A program made the translations under genes and the position numbers. The notes beneath the pieces were generated by a model that did not search any database, had not been told where the DNA came from, and saw nothing but the letters and a program-made list of their open reading frames with translations. Below are positions 1-9,446 of a stretch of DNA of 64,000 nucleotides, piece after piece. Position 1 is the first letter of the stretch, and every line of letters begins with the position of its first letter. The stretch is from Syntrophales bacterium (GTDB taxonomy: Bacteria > Desulfobacterota > Syntrophia > Syntrophales > UBA2210). The stretch lies in assembly GCA_023228425.1 (NCBI GenBank), contig JALOBE010000007.1, positions 33,769 to 97,768 on the forward strand. The letters run 5' to 3'.

Positions 1-1412
1 TTCACCCGCCTCCAGCGTTCCAGGGTTTCTTCCGGTGTCGGGGCGAGGCGGAACAGAGCGGTGGTGTATACGTTGGACCCCGTGGAATAGGGGCTCGACA
101 GGTGTGAAAAAACCAGCAGTCTCTCGTTCCATGGAACGAGGCTTTCCGAAAGGGCCGTTTCAAGCGCCACCATCAGTTCTGTTACGCTTTTCCAGGGCGC
201 GGCCGTTTCGATCGTTTCCACAGCATATCCGGCGCTCCAGAGTGAATTTCTGAGATAGGGGATTCTGAATCTGGTTCTCTTCCAGGCCCTGCCCATGACC
301 TTTCCCAGAAAGAAAGCCTTTTCTTTTTTCAGCACCGATTCCGTCGCCCGGCGGGCCGCGGCGACGCGACGGGCCGTACCGGTAAAACCCACGAGGCACA
401 TGCAACCCTCTCCCCGGCCGATGCCCCGGACTCGCAGCAGCCGTCTCAACAAAGCCGTCGACCGATCCTGCCCGGAAAGGGCCAGGTTAACCTCTGTTTC
501 AAGGGCATTGCTGAGGCGCACAATGGACAGCGGAAACGGCTCGGAGAAAAGACTCCTGATGCCCTCCACAGCCCGGTCCCAGGAGGGAAAGAACAGGCCC
601 ACGATGTCGTCGCGCTCCGGTAACGGCGATATCCTGAGGACAGCCTCGGTGATTATCCCCATCCGCCCCTCGGAACCGAGGAGCAGATGTCGCAGATCGG
701 GACCGGCGGCCGACGCCGGATAGGGCTTGATGGTCAGGACCCCGCCGGGTCCTGTGACGGTCCCGCCCATGAAGAGTTCGTCAATCCTCCCGTAGCGTGT
801 GGAGTATTGGCCGCTGGATCGCGTTGCCAACCATCCGCCCAGGGAGGAGTACTCGAAGGATTGGGGATAGTGTCCGAGGGTGAACCCCCGGGACTGGAGA
901 TGGGCCTCCAGGTCGGGGCCCATGATTCCTGTCTCGAAACCGGCGAGCAGGCTGTAAGGATCGAAATGAATGAACCGGTTGAGACGTTTCAGGGATACGG
1001 TGAGCACCGGTCTCCCTGTGTCCGGCACCGTGAGATGGCCCAGCACGCTGGTCCCGCCTCCATAGGGAATGACCGTCGCTTTCTGGTAGGTGGAAAAATC
1101 AAGAAGTTCCTGAATCTCTTCCTGATCGGCGGGAAAGGCGACTCCATCGGGGAAACGGTCCAGCGTGCCTCCTCTTAAAGAAATCCAGTCGGGAAGGCTT
1201 TGTCCGTGGGCGTGATCGAGGCGGCTTTCCGGATCGGTCGCGACAAGGGCATGTTCCGACAACTTGCTTTTCGGGACCCGCTCAAGCAATGACCGGCGGG
1301 AACAGTCCTCCCACGGGGTTCCCTTCCCCAGTACCTCTTCGAGGAGGTTTCTCCCCGGTTCCGCCAGTTCCATGGTAATCGACGGGTCACCCCAACCATT
1401 CCATCGTCGCAT
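1..1412 (-). CDS. FAD-binding oxidase, alkyl-DHAP synthase-like (3' end outside window)
   Basis: The minus-strand frame is open from an ATG at 1412 to the window edge, about 470 residues. The start has a GGTGAGG SD 6 nt upstream and begins MRRWNGWGD, typical of alkylglycerone-phosphate synthase-like FAD oxidases. The FAD (PCMH-type) domain shows PYGGGTSVLGH, then GHYPQSFEYSSLGGW and ATRSSGQYSTRYG, close to the GHxPxSxEFSTLGGW(I/V)ATRASG signature of alkyl-DHAP synthases. Further on are LLLGSEGRMGIITEAVLRI and an FETSVPW-like segment (VETIETAAPWKSV). In that family the enzyme swaps the acyl chain of acyl-DHAP for a fatty alcohol, making ether lipid precursors. The substrate is inferred here, and a D-lactate/glycolate-oxidase-like role is the alternative. 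The His-rich C-terminal active-site segment would lie beyond position 1. Confidence 0.8.
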   Translation of the reverse strand, partial: MRRWNGWGDPSITMELAEPGRNLLEEVLGKGTPWEDCSRRSLLERVPKSKLSEHALVATDPESRLDHAHGQSLPDWISLRGGTLDRFPDGVAFPADQEEIQELLDFSTYQKATVIPYGGGTSVLGHLTVPDTGRPVLTVSLKRLNRFIHFDPYSLLAGFETGIMGPDLEAHLQSRGFTLGHYPQSFEYSSLGGWLATRSSGQYSTRYGRIDELFMGGTVTGPGGVLTIKPYPASAAGPDLRHLLLGSEGRMGIITEAVLRISPLPERDDIVGLFFPSWDRAVEGIRSLFSEPFPLSIVRLSNALETEVNLALSGQDRSTALLRRLLRVRGIGRGEGCMCLVGFTGTARRVAAARRATESVLKKEKAFFLGKVMGRAWKRTRFRIPYLRNSLWSAGYAVETIETAAPWKSVTELMVALETALSESLVPWNERLLVFSHLSSPYSTGSNVYTTALFRLAPTPEETLERWRRV

Positions 1413-1953
1413 ATGGTTCCTCACCAGCGTGTTCAGGCGGGCCTTTCCGTTCCCCTGTGACACGGCATGAATACCACCGGCCCTCCCTCGCTGTCAAGAA
1501 ATGAAAGATATTGGACGGTTGCAGATCTGCACGGAACGGTACGCCCTGCGATGACGAAACAGCATCATGCCGTTTTTCTGTTCCCGCAGCCTGACTGCCT
1601 GGCCGCTTCATCGAAACAAGTCGCCGGCACCATGGTCCTGAAGCGCTCATCCAAGCATTTTTCGTAACAGGATCCCATCGCAGCGGAACGGCTTCATATC
1701 GGACTGTCTGAGCCCGAAGGGCGAGTTTCCGATGCCCGGATGCGAGATTGAGAGCCGAAGAAAAATGATTGGAGCGCACAGGGACCACGGTGTCGGATAC
1801 CGATTACCCGCATGGCCGGGCCGGCCGAGTGTCCGGCCATGGTGCCGGTAAAAGCTTTGTGCCGCCTTCGTCACAGACCCGGTCGCTTTCACGTTTGTAT
1901 CATGATATAGTACGGTTAATTACGTAAACAACCGATTCGACTTCGTACATTCC
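1413..1953. other. Non-coding gap between divergent oxidase and uvrB
   Basis: About 540 bases between divergent genes, with no ORF showing family-like residues. There is an inverted repeat with 8-bp arms (ATGGCCGG at 1812-1819, CCGGCCAT at 1833-1840). A TATAGT hexamer at 1906-1911 could be the uvrB -10, but no convincing -35 lies 17 bp upstream. I see no LexA-like CTGT-N8-ACAG box. Confidence 0.4.
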
Positions 1954-3981
1954 ATGGACCTCTTCAAACTGACAACCGACTTTCTGCCCCGGGGAGACCA
2001 GAAGACGGCCATCGAGGAACTGGCCCGGGGAGCGGCATCACACGTTCCCTGCCAGGTCCTTCTCGGCGTCACCGGTTCCGGAAAGACCTTCACCATAGCC
2101 AACGTCATCGAAAAAATGAACCGGCCGACCCTGGTGATCGCCCACAACAAGACCCTCGCCGCCCAGCTCTACGGTGAGTTCAAGGGTTTTTTCCCGGAGA
2201 ACGCCGTTGAATACTTTGTCAGCTACTACGATTATTACCAGCCCGAGGCCTACCTCCCCGGTACTGATACGTACATAGAAAAGGACGCGTCCATCAACGA
2301 TGAGATAGACAAACTACGGCACTCGGCAACGCGATCACTCCTGGATCGGAGAGACGTGATCATCGTGGCAAGCGTTTCATGCATCTACGGTATCGGTTCA
2401 CCCGAGAGCTACAGCGGCATGCGGGCCTTTCTCTCCGAGGGTGACGATGTCGATCGGGACCTTCTGATCACGCGGCTCGTTGAACTGCACTACGACCGTA
2501 ACGATACTGATTTCCACCGGGGGACTTTCCGGGTACGGGGCGACACGGTGGAACTGTTTCCACCCTACGCCGAGGACCGGGTCATACGTCTTGAATTCTT
2601 CGGCGATACTCTTGAGACCATCGCCATTGCCGACCCCCTCAGGGGACAGATCCTGGAACGGCGCCGGACGGTAACAATCCACCCCGGAAGCCACTATGTA
2701 CTCCCCGCGGAGGACCTGAAGCGGGCCATCGAAACCATCAGTGATGAACTCGTCGAGCGACTGGAGGAACTGCGTTCCCTGGACAAGCCCCTCGAGGCCC
2801 GGAGGCTGGAACAACGGACCCGTTTCGATCTTGAAATGCTTGAAGAAATGGGCTATTGCCAGGGCATCGAAAACTACTCGCGCCACCTGACAGGCCGGGC
2901 CCCCGGCGAACCACCGCCGACACTCATGGAATATCTTCCCGACGACGCCCTCATCGTCATAGACGAAAGTCACCAGACCATTCCCCAGCTGCGGGGCATG
3001 TACCGGGGCGACCGTTCGAGGAAGCAGACCCTGGTTGAATATGGCTTCCGCCTTCCTTCAGCCCTGGACAACCGCCCCCTCACGTTCGAGGAATTCGAGG
3101 CTTTCCCACGACAATGGATTTGCGTTTCCGCCACGCCTGCCGCCTATGAACTGGAACGGGCAGGCGGGTATGTGGTTGAACAGATCATCAGACCCACGGG
3201 TCTCATGGACCCGGAGATTGTCGTCAAACCCGCCGCCCGCCAGGTGGACGACCTGCTGGAGGAAATCAACGTCCGGGTCGACGCCGGCGAACGGGTCCTG
3301 ATAACCACCCTGACCAAACGCATGGCGGAACACCTCACCGACTATTATCGGGGTCTGGGCGTCAAGGTAGCCTATCTCCATTCGGATGTAAAAACCCTGG
3401 AGCGGGTGGCTCTGATACGGGATCTGCGACGGGGCGTCCACGATGTCCTGGTAGGCGTCAACCTTCTACGGGAAGGACTCGATATTCCGGAGGTTTCTCT
3501 CGTGGCGATTCTCGATGCCGACAAGGAGGGTTTTCTCCGTTCCGAACAGTCCCTCATACAGACAAGCGGCCGGGCCGCCCGCAACGTCAACGGTCGGGTC
3601 ATCATGTACGCCGACCAGATAACCCTGTCGATACAGAAATGCCTGGACGAGACGAAACGGCGCCGCTCAATTCAGAAAAAATACAATGGTAAAATGGGGA
3701 TAACGCCGGAAACCATAACAAAGTCAATCAGTGATATACTCACCTCCGTCTATGAGGCTGATTACGTGACGGTTCCCGTGACCGGGGATGAAGACGAGCC
3801 TTTCTCGGAAGAGGAAATCCTGGCATCCATCGACGCGCTGACGAAGGGGATGAAAGAGGCTTCGGCAAAGCTGGAATTCGAACGGGCCGCCGTGCTCAGG
3901 GACAGAATCAGGAAACTGAAGGGCCTTCAGACGGAGTTGGGTGTCTGGGAATGGGGAGACAGCCGTGGCAGACGTTCCTGA
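1954..3981 (+). CDS. uvrB: UvrABC excinuclease subunit B
   Basis: DNA damage recognition helicase of nucleotide excision repair. It is loaded by UvrA, verifies the lesion and recruits UvrC. At 675 residues it is the normal size. Walker A is GVTGSGKT (residues 38-45), and the strand-separating beta-hairpin starts with [10 protein letters not shown] (91-100). The helicase Walker B is IDESH around 335. The C-terminal helicase half contains [22 protein letters not shown], and a UVR motif ([16 protein letters not shown]) closes the protein as the UvrC-binding site. No clear SD precedes the ATG. The last 17 nt overlap the preferred uvrC start, so the two are probably translationally coupled. Confidence 0.97.
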   Translation: MDLFKLTTDFLPRGDQKTAIEELARGAASHVPCQVLLGVTGSGKTFTIANVIEKMNRPTLVIAHNKTLAAQLYGEFKGFFPENAVEYFVSYYDYYQPEAYLPGTDTYIEKDASINDEIDKLRHSATRSLLDRRDVIIVASVSCIYGIGSPESYSGMRAFLSEGDDVDRDLLITRLVELHYDRNDTDFHRGTFRVRGDTVELFPPYAEDRVIRLEFFGDTLETIAIADPLRGQILERRRTVTIHPGSHYVLPAEDLKRAIETISDELVERLEELRSLDKPLEARRLEQRTRFDLEMLEEMGYCQGIENYSRHLTGRAPGEPPPTLMEYLPDDALIVIDESHQTIPQLRGMYRGDRSRKQTLVEYGFRLPSALDNRPLTFEEFEAFPRQWICVSATPAAYELERAGGYVVEQIIRPTGLMDPEIVVKPAARQVDDLLEEINVRVDAGERVLITTLTKRMAEHLTDYYRGLGVKVAYLHSDVKTLERVALIRDLRRGVHDVLVGVNLLREGLDIPEVSLVAILDADKEGFLRSEQSLIQTSGRAARNVNGRVIMYADQITLSIQKCLDETKRRRSIQKKYNGKMGITPETITKSISDILTSVYEADYVTVPVTGDEDEPFSEEEILASIDALTKGMKEASAKLEFERAAVLRDRIRKLKGLQTELGVWEWGDSRGRRS

Positions 3982-5815
3982 TCGAGTCCGTGAAAAGGCG
4001 GCCGCCGCTCCGGCAGTCCCCGGCGTCTATCTCATGAAGGACCGCGAGGGAACTGTCATCTACGCCGGCAAAGCCAAGAACCTGAAAAGCCGTATCAGGT
4101 CATACTTCGGCACCGGCATCGACCGGGCCATGGTTCCCTTTCTCATGGCCCGGGTGAAGGATATCGACTATATCCTGACAGCCACGGAAAAAGAGGCCCT
4201 GATCCTCGAAAACACCCTCATCAAGAAACATCGTCCCCGCTACAACGTTATGCTCCGGGACGATAAAAATTATTTCAGTATCCGCCTCGACACGAGAGCG
4301 GACTTCCCCCGGTTCGAACTGGTTCGCCGTATAAAAAAAGACGGTGCCCGCTATTTCGGCCCCTATGCCTCCAGCACCGCCGTCAAGGAAACGCTGCGGA
4401 TATTGAACCGGTTCTTCTCTCTGCGTACCTGCCGGGACCGGGAGTTCGCGAGCAGGCGGCGCCCCTGTGTAGAGTACCAGATCAAACGATGTTCGGCACC
4501 CTGTGTGGGATACATCAGCCGGGACGACTACCGGACCACCCTGCGGGAGGCGGTCCTCTTCATCGAGGGAAAACGCAGCAATCTGCTGAAGATGATTCAG
4601 CAGCGCATGAACGCCGCCGCCCGCGCCCTCAATTTCGAGGAAGCCGCCCGGTTGAGGGATCGCCTGAACGCCGTGGAGCAGACCCTGGAAAAACAGTACG
4701 CCGTTTCACCCTCTTTCAAGGACCGGGACGTCTTCGGAACGGCCCGCCGGGAAGACTGCCTGGCCGTGTACATGATGAATATAAGGAAGGGTGTCCTTAC
4801 GGATCAGCGGACATTTCCCCCGGTGAGAACAAAGGCATCCCCGGAGGAAGCTCTGGCCGCCCTGCTGAAACAATACTACGACGGAACGGCCCTGTTGCCT
4901 GAGGAAGTCATCATTCCCGCCACCATTGACGATGAGAGGCTCATCGCGGAATGGCTCACGGAAAAGCGGGGCCGGAATGTTTCGGTCATCGTCCCGAAGA
5001 GGGGCGTCCGGCGTGACCTGCTGGACCTCGCCGCCAAGAACGCCGATGAGGCCCTTGCCGCCCATATCAGGAAGAACGCGTCACTGGACCGGCTCCTGAC
5101 CGAACTGGCGGAAAAACTTCATCTGCGCAACGCACCGCGCCGGATCGAATGCTTCGATATTTCCACCCTCCAGGGACGCGGCGCTGTGGGATCCATGGTG
5201 GTTTTCAGCGACGGGGCACCCGACAGAAACCACTATCGCCGTTATCGGATCAGAACCGTAGACGGCGCCGACGATTACGCCATGATGTACGAGGTCCTGA
5301 AACGCCGCTACGCCGACGGGAAGAACCTGCCCGATCTCATTGTCATCGACGGCGGCCGGGGACAGCTTGGCGTGGCCCTCTCAGTCCTGAAGGAACTGGA
5401 CATTCGGGACGTCGATGTGCTGGGACTTGCCAAGGAGACCCGCCGCGCCAAATCGCCGTCCCCCGGAACGGTTCGGACCGACGAGGACCGGGTCTATCTG
5501 CGGGAACGAAAAAATCCCCTGTACCTTTCCCAATCCCCGGAACTCCTCCGCCTGCTTCAGGCCGCCCGCGATGAGGCCCACCGGTTCGCCCTGGCCTACC
5601 ATCGGAAACTCAGGGAGCGCGAAAACTTCCTGTCACCCCTGGACAGTGTGCCCGGGATAGGTCCGAAAAAGAAGAACGCCCTGTTGAATCACTTCAAAAG
5701 TTACGAGGCTATCCGGCGGGCGCCGCGGGAGGAACTGACTCGCGTACCTGGAATCGGGGCAGCTCTGGCCGATTTGATCGTGGCAACGGGTGCCGGCAGT
5801 CTCACCCCCGAATGA
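3965..5815 (+). CDS. uvrC: UvrABC excinuclease subunit C
   Basis: Dual-incision nuclease of nucleotide excision repair. Domains in order: an N-terminal GIY-YIG nuclease (PGVYLMKD...[13 protein letters not shown]) for the 3' cut; a four-Cys cluster (RTC, RPC, KRC, APC) matching the Fe-S-binding cysteines described for UvrC; a UVR motif ([13 protein letters not shown]); the RNase H-like 5' nuclease ([23 protein letters not shown]); and a tandem helix-hairpin-helix ([28 protein letters not shown]). The frame could start at GTG 3941. I prefer GTG 3965, which has GGGGAG 6 nt upstream and gives 616 residues. It sits in an operon with uvrB. Confidence 0.96.
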   Translation: MADVPDRVREKAAAAPAVPGVYLMKDREGTVIYAGKAKNLKSRIRSYFGTGIDRAMVPFLMARVKDIDYILTATEKEALILENTLIKKHRPRYNVMLRDDKNYFSIRLDTRADFPRFELVRRIKKDGARYFGPYASSTAVKETLRILNRFFSLRTCRDREFASRRRPCVEYQIKRCSAPCVGYISRDDYRTTLREAVLFIEGKRSNLLKMIQQRMNAAARALNFEEAARLRDRLNAVEQTLEKQYAVSPSFKDRDVFGTARREDCLAVYMMNIRKGVLTDQRTFPPVRTKASPEEALAALLKQYYDGTALLPEEVIIPATIDDERLIAEWLTEKRGRNVSVIVPKRGVRRDLLDLAAKNADEALAAHIRKNASLDRLLTELAEKLHLRNAPRRIECFDISTLQGRGAVGSMVVFSDGAPDRNHYRRYRIRTVDGADDYAMMYEVLKRRYADGKNLPDLIVIDGGRGQLGVALSVLKELDIRDVDVLGLAKETRRAKSPSPGTVRTDEDRVYLRERKNPLYLSQSPELLRLLQAARDEAHRFALAYHRKLRERENFLSPLDSVPGIGPKKKNALLNHFKSYEAIRRAPREELTRVPGIGAALADLIVATGAGSLTPE

Positions 5816-5974
5816 GGCAAAGGTCGGTACAATCGGAAAACGTCCGATAGAGGACGGCTTCGTAAAAAGTCCCGCGGCCATGAGACCCGCCTATGGTGCC
5901 TCGCAGTGACGGCGGATAGGGCGCGACACGGAATCCGGCCTATCACTGAGCCGCCACATGTGCCATAAAAAAAC
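5816..5974. repeat. Dispersed repeat, copy A (partial), in the uvrC-acyl-CoA dehydrogenase gap
   Basis: The gap from uvrC to the dehydrogenase is 418 bases. Its first part holds a copy of the dispersed element: GAAAACGTCCGATAGAGGAC, GGCTTCGTAAAAAGTCC at about 5836-5872, then CGCAGTGACGG, also seen in copy C. Copies of the core recur at 11488-11683, 17543-17706, 30846-30955 and 41179-41230. The rest of the gap is the promoter and leader of the dehydrogenase gene. A 70-85 codon frame there looks spurious. Confidence 0.7.
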
Positions 5975-6003
5975 TTGACAGCCTTTTGGAATTGTACTAT
6001 ACA
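5975..6003 (+). promoter_or_regulatory. Sigma70 promoter of acyl-CoA dehydrogenase gene
   Basis: TTGACA (5975-5980), a 17-bp spacer and TATACA (5998-6003) form a near-consensus promoter. The gene starts at 6234, so the leader would be about 220 nt, long enough for regulation. I could not assign a riboswitch to it. Confidence 0.7.
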
Positions 6004-6233
6004 TGGACCATTTCGTTGATGGGCAACGGTTTGTTAACAGCGTCACGCTTAACTTATACGGGCACAATGAAAAAACCACCGGCCAGCCGTTCCAATCGCG
6101 CACACCCTTCCGAGGACGGTGTCCCAGACCTTGTCAGTACCAGTTCTTCCGCACCATCGTATGTATCGGCACGGGTTCGAATTGTTTTCGGCAACGTGAA
6201 TATCCAACACTACATTGAGAGGGAGGAAGTATT

Positions 6234-7430
6234 ATGGCGTTAAATTTCAACTTTACAGAAGAACAGAGGATGCTTGAAGACAGTGTATACCGCTGGGCAT
6301 CGACTTGGTTGGAGCCCCAGATGGAGCATCTCTACGAAGTGGATGAAATGCCCCCCGCGCTCTTCAAGGAAACGGGAAACCTGGGCATCAACGGCATCGT
6401 TTTCGAGGAGGAATACGGCGGAGCGGCCATGGGCTATGTGGAAACACTGCTGGCCTATGAAAACATCGCTCGCGTGAGCAACGCGCTCTCCATGACTGTC
6501 GGCGCCAGCGAGACCCTGTGCTACGACAACTTCCGCCGGAACGCCACGGATGAGCAGAAGAAAAAATTCCTGCCCCCGTCCTGCACCGGCGAGGCAATCG
6601 GCTGCCTCGGCATCACCGAGCCCAATTCAGGGTCGGATGCCATGAGCCTGTCGACCACGGCCGTAAAAAGCGGCGACAAATACATAATCAACGGCAGCAA
6701 AATTTTTATCACCAATGCTCCCGTTGCGGATTTCATGGTCTTCTACGCCAAGACGGAACCTGAGAAGGGCCCCCGCGGAATTTCAGCTTTCTTCTGCGAA
6801 ATCGACAAGGTAAAGGACAACGGCTGGTCCTGCGACAAGATCAAGAAGTGGGGCATGCGCACCTCCCCCACGGGCCTCGTTACCTTTGAAGACATGGAAC
6901 TGCCGGAGGAAAACCTCATCGGTGGCTACAACAAGGGCGTCGCCGTCCTGACGAGCGGCCTCTGCACCGAGAGAATCACCCTCTCGGGCTGCACCCTGGG
7001 CTCCCAGAGAAGTTGCCTTGAAATAAGCCTCAAGTATGCCAAGGAACGTGTCCAGTTCGGCAAGCCGATCATTTCCTTCCAGGCTATGCAGGAAAAGATC
7101 GCCAATATGTACACGGGCTACCTGTCCTCCAAGTGGATGGCCTACAGTGCGGCCGCTTACTGCGACGAGCAGGACGACAAAACCGGTGGAAAGGGTACGG
7201 ACCTTGACCGCATGGCCGCGGCGGCGCTTCTGTACTGCGGCGAGATGGGCGTCAAGATTGCCCTCGATGCCATTCAGATTCACGGCGGATACGGCTACTG
7301 TACCGAGTACGGCATCACCCGCCACTTCCTGGATCAGAAACTGTGGGATATCGGCGCGGGAACATCGGAAATCCGCAGAATGATCATTGCCCGGGAACTG
7401 ATGAGAGACGACTTCAAGAGCGGTCGTTAA
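6234..7430 (+). CDS. Acyl-CoA dehydrogenase, isovaleryl-CoA-dehydrogenase-like active site
   Basis: FAD flavoprotein oxidising an acyl-CoA at C2-C3 and passing electrons to ETF. It is 398 residues, full length for the family, with SD GGGAGGAAG 6 nt before the ATG. Family signatures present: GCLGITEPNSGSD (123-135), the KWGMRTSPT region (205-212), AKERVQFGKPI (269-279) and IQIHGGYGY (348-355). The catalytic Glu usually found in the xYEGT motif is Ala here (WDIGAGTSEIRR, A375). Instead CTERITLSG places Glu246 where isovaleryl-CoA dehydrogenase carries its base (human Glu254, LERL). That points to a branched or cyclic acyl-CoA, but the exact substrate is unknown. The gene is monocistronic between a strong promoter and a terminator. 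Confidence 0.93.
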   Translation: MALNFNFTEEQRMLEDSVYRWASTWLEPQMEHLYEVDEMPPALFKETGNLGINGIVFEEEYGGAAMGYVETLLAYENIARVSNALSMTVGASETLCYDNFRRNATDEQKKKFLPPSCTGEAIGCLGITEPNSGSDAMSLSTTAVKSGDKYIINGSKIFITNAPVADFMVFYAKTEPEKGPRGISAFFCEIDKVKDNGWSCDKIKKWGMRTSPTGLVTFEDMELPEENLIGGYNKGVAVLTSGLCTERITLSGCTLGSQRSCLEISLKYAKERVQFGKPIISFQAMQEKIANMYTGYLSSKWMAYSAAAYCDEQDDKTGGKGTDLDRMAAAALLYCGEMGVKIALDAIQIHGGYGYCTEYGITRHFLDQKLWDIGAGTSEIRRMIIARELMRDDFKSGR

Positions 7431-7465
7431 TCGGTTACCCGACCGAGAGGATTCACACTGAACTG

Positions 7466-7501
7466 AAAAATGCCATGGTCTCGTGACCATGGCATTTTTT
7501 C
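7466..7501 (+). terminator. Rho-independent terminator after acyl-CoA dehydrogenase
   Basis: A perfect 11-bp stem (ATGCCATGGTC at 7470-7480, GACCATGGCAT at 7485-7495) with a TCGT loop. It is flanked by AAAAA before and a run of T after, so it could work in both directions. Confidence 0.9.
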
Positions 7502-7528
7502 TGGATGTTTTTAGTCCTGTCCCGTCTA

Positions 7529-7557
7529 TTGACAGGCCTGTCCGTTTGTGTTAGTCA
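7529..7557 (+). promoter_or_regulatory. Candidate promoter of the atp F0 genes
   Basis: TTGACA (7529-7534), 17 bp, then TAGTCA (7552-7557). The -35 overlaps a perfect 12-bp palindrome GACAGGCCTGTC (7531-7542). The -35 is consensus and the -10 is weak. Confidence 0.45.
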
Positions 7558-7581
7558 CCGCCAATGGCTACGAAGGTCTTA

Positions 7582-7887
7582 ATGGAAAAGAATACGAAGA
7601 GAACGATCGTGGAGATGGCCCATGCGAGCAGTCTCGGCATTGTCATGGTTCTTTCGATATTCGGCTGCCTCCTGCTCGGAGCCTACCTTGACCGCAAGTT
7701 TCAAACCACCACGAACGTTTTCACCGTATTCTTCCTGATTATCGGGATCATCGCCGGGTTCAGAAACATTTACATTTTCCTCAAGCGGCTCCTTGCCCAG
7801 GAGCAGCGTGAATCAGAGCAGGCGAAAGAGGTTAAAAAACCGAAAAATGTCAGGCCGAGGAAAAGACCCTCTTTTGAAAAAGATTGA
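7582..7887 (+). CDS. atpZ: AtpZ/AtpI-type small F0 assembly protein
   Basis: Small membrane protein of the AtpZ family, found at the head of F0 ATP synthase operons. It is thought to help c-ring assembly or magnesium uptake. It has two membrane segments (about residues 13-34, containing GIVMVLSIFGCLLLGAYLD, and 45-66) and a charged C-terminal tail rich in Lys/Arg/Glu. An ATG at 7564 is in frame, but the ATG at 7582 has GAAGG 5 nt upstream and gives the usual N-terminus, so it is preferred (101 residues). The 3' end overlaps the next gene by about 41 nt. Confidence 0.8.
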   Translation: MEKNTKRTIVEMAHASSLGIVMVLSIFGCLLLGAYLDRKFQTTTNVFTVFFLIIGIIAGFRNIYIFLKRLLAQEQRESEQAKEVKKPKNVRPRKRPSFEKD

Positions 7888-8239
7888 GCTGCGAAGCTGG
7901 ATCGTTGTAGCGGCGGTTTCGGTGATATGTTTCATATTCGCCTCTCTGCCGGTGGCTTTCGGCATTCTGATCGGCGGCACCATCTGTTCTCTCAATTTTC
8001 AGTGGATGTACCGGGACGCGAAACGGGCCCTCGAGGGATCCGTCGACAAGGCTCCGCGGCGGGTAATCGCGCGATTTTACCTCCGCCTCGTTGTCACGGC
8101 AGTCGTCCTGTTTGTCGTCATCACCAGGACGTCCGTAAACGTGATCGCCCTTGTAGTCGGTCTTTCAATGGTGATGCTGACGATCATTCCCACTGTACTG
8201 CTGGAGAATCAAAAAAATTTTTCCCAGGAGGTTAAGTAA
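7847..8239 (+). CDS. atpI: ATP synthase subunit I (AtpI family)
   Basis: Membrane protein of 130 residues with four predicted transmembrane segments, matching the ATP synthase I family that precedes atpB in many deltaproteobacteria. The N-terminal segment is WIVVAAVSVICFIFAS. A conserved-looking loop (SLNFQWMYRDAKRA) follows the second segment, and the C-terminus is charged. The frame is open further upstream (to 7793), but ATG 7847 gives the expected length. It overlaps atpZ and ends 5 nt before atpB, with AGGAGG in its last codons serving as the atpB SD. Its proposed role is assembly of the c-ring and F0. Confidence 0.75.
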   Translation: MSGRGKDPLLKKIELRSWIVVAAVSVICFIFASLPVAFGILIGGTICSLNFQWMYRDAKRALEGSVDKAPRRVIARFYLRLVVTAVVLFVVITRTSVNVIALVVGLSMVMLTIIPTVLLENQKNFSQEVK

Positions 8240-8244
8240 CTACC

Positions 8245-8898
8245 ATGCATCCCTTCTTGTTTCTTGAAAACTCCTACGTTCCCGCCCACGTGACCTACAC
8301 GTGGTTTGTCATGATCGTTCTTATCGCCGTCGGCTTCCTGGCCACGCGAAACCTCCAGTTTTTCCCGGGAAAGGTGCAGAATTTCATGGAAGTCGTCCTG
8401 GAGGGAATCAACCGCTTTCTCGTCGACACCATGGGTCCCAAGGGGCAGCAGTTCTTCCCCCTCATAGCGACACTCGCCCTGTTCATCCTGGTATCCAACC
8501 TGATAGCCATTGTTCCCGGTTTTGAACCACCCACATCGAACCTCAACACAACCGTCGCCCTGTCGCTTATCGTCTTTATCATGACGCACGTCGTGGGCGT
8601 CAAGGAACACGGATTCGCCTACATAAAGCACTTTATCGGTCCCGTCTGGTGGATGGCGCCCATCATGTTTCCCATAGAAGTCATCAGCCACCTGGCACGC
8701 CCCCTTTCACTCTCCCTCCGTCTTTTCGGAAATATGTTCGGAAAAGAGCTGGTCCTCATCATCGCCCTGATCATGGCACCTTTGTTTGTTCCTCTCCCCA
8801 TTTACGTATTGAAGGTATTCGGAGGCATTATCCAGACCGTTGTGTTCGCGCTCCTGGCAATGATGTACATCGGCGGCGCGCTGGAAGAGGCGCACTGA
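8245..8898 (+). CDS. atpB: F0F1 ATP synthase subunit a
   Basis: Proton-conducting stator subunit a of F0, 217 residues with five or six membrane helices. The essential Arg lies in LSLSLRLFGNMFGKEL (the counterpart of E. coli Arg210). The last helix holds IIQTVVFALLAMMYIGGA, also family-typical. The N-terminal periplasmic part is short, as in many deltaproteobacteria. The SD (AGGAGG) sits at the end of atpI. Usually atpE, the c subunit, follows directly. Here a hairpin follows instead and no c-subunit-like frame exists in the window. Confidence 0.95.
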   Translation: MHPFLFLENSYVPAHVTYTWFVMIVLIAVGFLATRNLQFFPGKVQNFMEVVLEGINRFLVDTMGPKGQQFFPLIATLALFILVSNLIAIVPGFEPPTSNLNTTVALSLIVFIMTHVVGVKEHGFAYIKHFIGPVWWMAPIMFPIEVISHLARPLSLSLRLFGNMFGKELVLIIALIMAPLFVPLPIYVLKVFGGIIQTVVFALLAMMYIGGALEEAH

Positions 8899-8927
8899 CC
8901 GGCCACGTCGACAGGCAGGGTACTCAG

Positions 8928-8960
8928 GAGGCTGCGATTCCCGGGAATCACAGCCTCTTT
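8928..8960 (+). terminator. Likely terminator after atpB
   Basis: An extended inverted repeat: GAGGCTG (8928-8934) pairs with CAGCCTC (8951-8957). The perfect palindrome GATTCCCGGGAATC lies inside. A short, interrupted T tract follows. It supports transcription ending after atpB, so atpE is not read from this unit. Confidence 0.6.
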
Positions 8961-9086
8961 CAGTTTCCCCCGTACCGTCGGATTCAAAAGAACCGGAGAG
9001 GGAAAATCCTTGAAGAGAGCGTCACGTGTGTGATAGTGATTCCTATACCTTCCGCGTTAACGGGATAATGAGAGGGACCGGTTTTC

Positions 9087-9365
9087 ATGGAACAGGAATA
9101 TGACAGGGATACACAGGCGCCGGAGAACCCGGGTGCCGATGATATTCACCGGAACACCGGTCAGGACAACCCGACCGATCCGGAAGAAATTGTCGACCTT
9201 GTGGATGTGATCGATGACGAGCGACCGGGACAGGCTGTTCTCGACAACGAAGCATTGCGCGGCATTGTTGTCGCGACGGCGGAGCGCCTCGCCAGGGAAC
9301 TGTTTCCCGACATCGCCGCGTCCATCATCAGGGAAGAAATTGAAAAGCTCAAAAGGAATCTTTAG
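9087..9365 (+). CDS. Small acidic protein with C-terminal amphipathic helix, function unknown
   Basis: 92 residues. The first 45 are very acidic and probably disordered (many Asp, Glu, Pro and Asn). The C-terminus is ARELFPDIAASIIREEIEKL. It resembles the WEVVPELAExIIREEIxxL helix I recognise at the ends of several deltaproteobacterial regulatory proteins, where it may bind partners. A GAGAGGG SD lies about 11 nt before the ATG. The gene is the first of an apparent unit with the two envelope proteins downstream. It may be a scaffold or polarity-type adaptor, which is speculation. Confidence 0.6.
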   Translation: MEQEYDRDTQAPENPGADDIHRNTGQDNPTDPEEIVDLVDVIDDERPGQAVLDNEALRGIVVATAERLARELFPDIAASIIREEIEKLKRNL

Positions 9366-9446
9366 ATACGTTGCCGGACATTGCGTCCCGGGGTTCCTGG
9401 ACGGGGACGGTTCCCCCTCGGAATGGCGGCCATAAGGAGGCCTCTG

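Noticed and set aside
1387..1788. 133-codon minus-strand frame upstream of the FAD oxidase
   Set aside because: It overlaps the oxidase start in another frame, lacks family similarity, and the oxidase start is well supported.
1812..1840. Inverted repeat ATGGCCGG/CCGGCCAT upstream of uvrB
   Set aside because: In GC-rich DNA such dyads are frequent; it lies between divergent genes without a T run or promoter fit.
5986..6243. 85-codon frame in the acyl-CoA dehydrogenase leader
   Set aside because: No SD and no conserved pattern; the leader probably is untranslated. A leader peptide is not excluded but unsupported.
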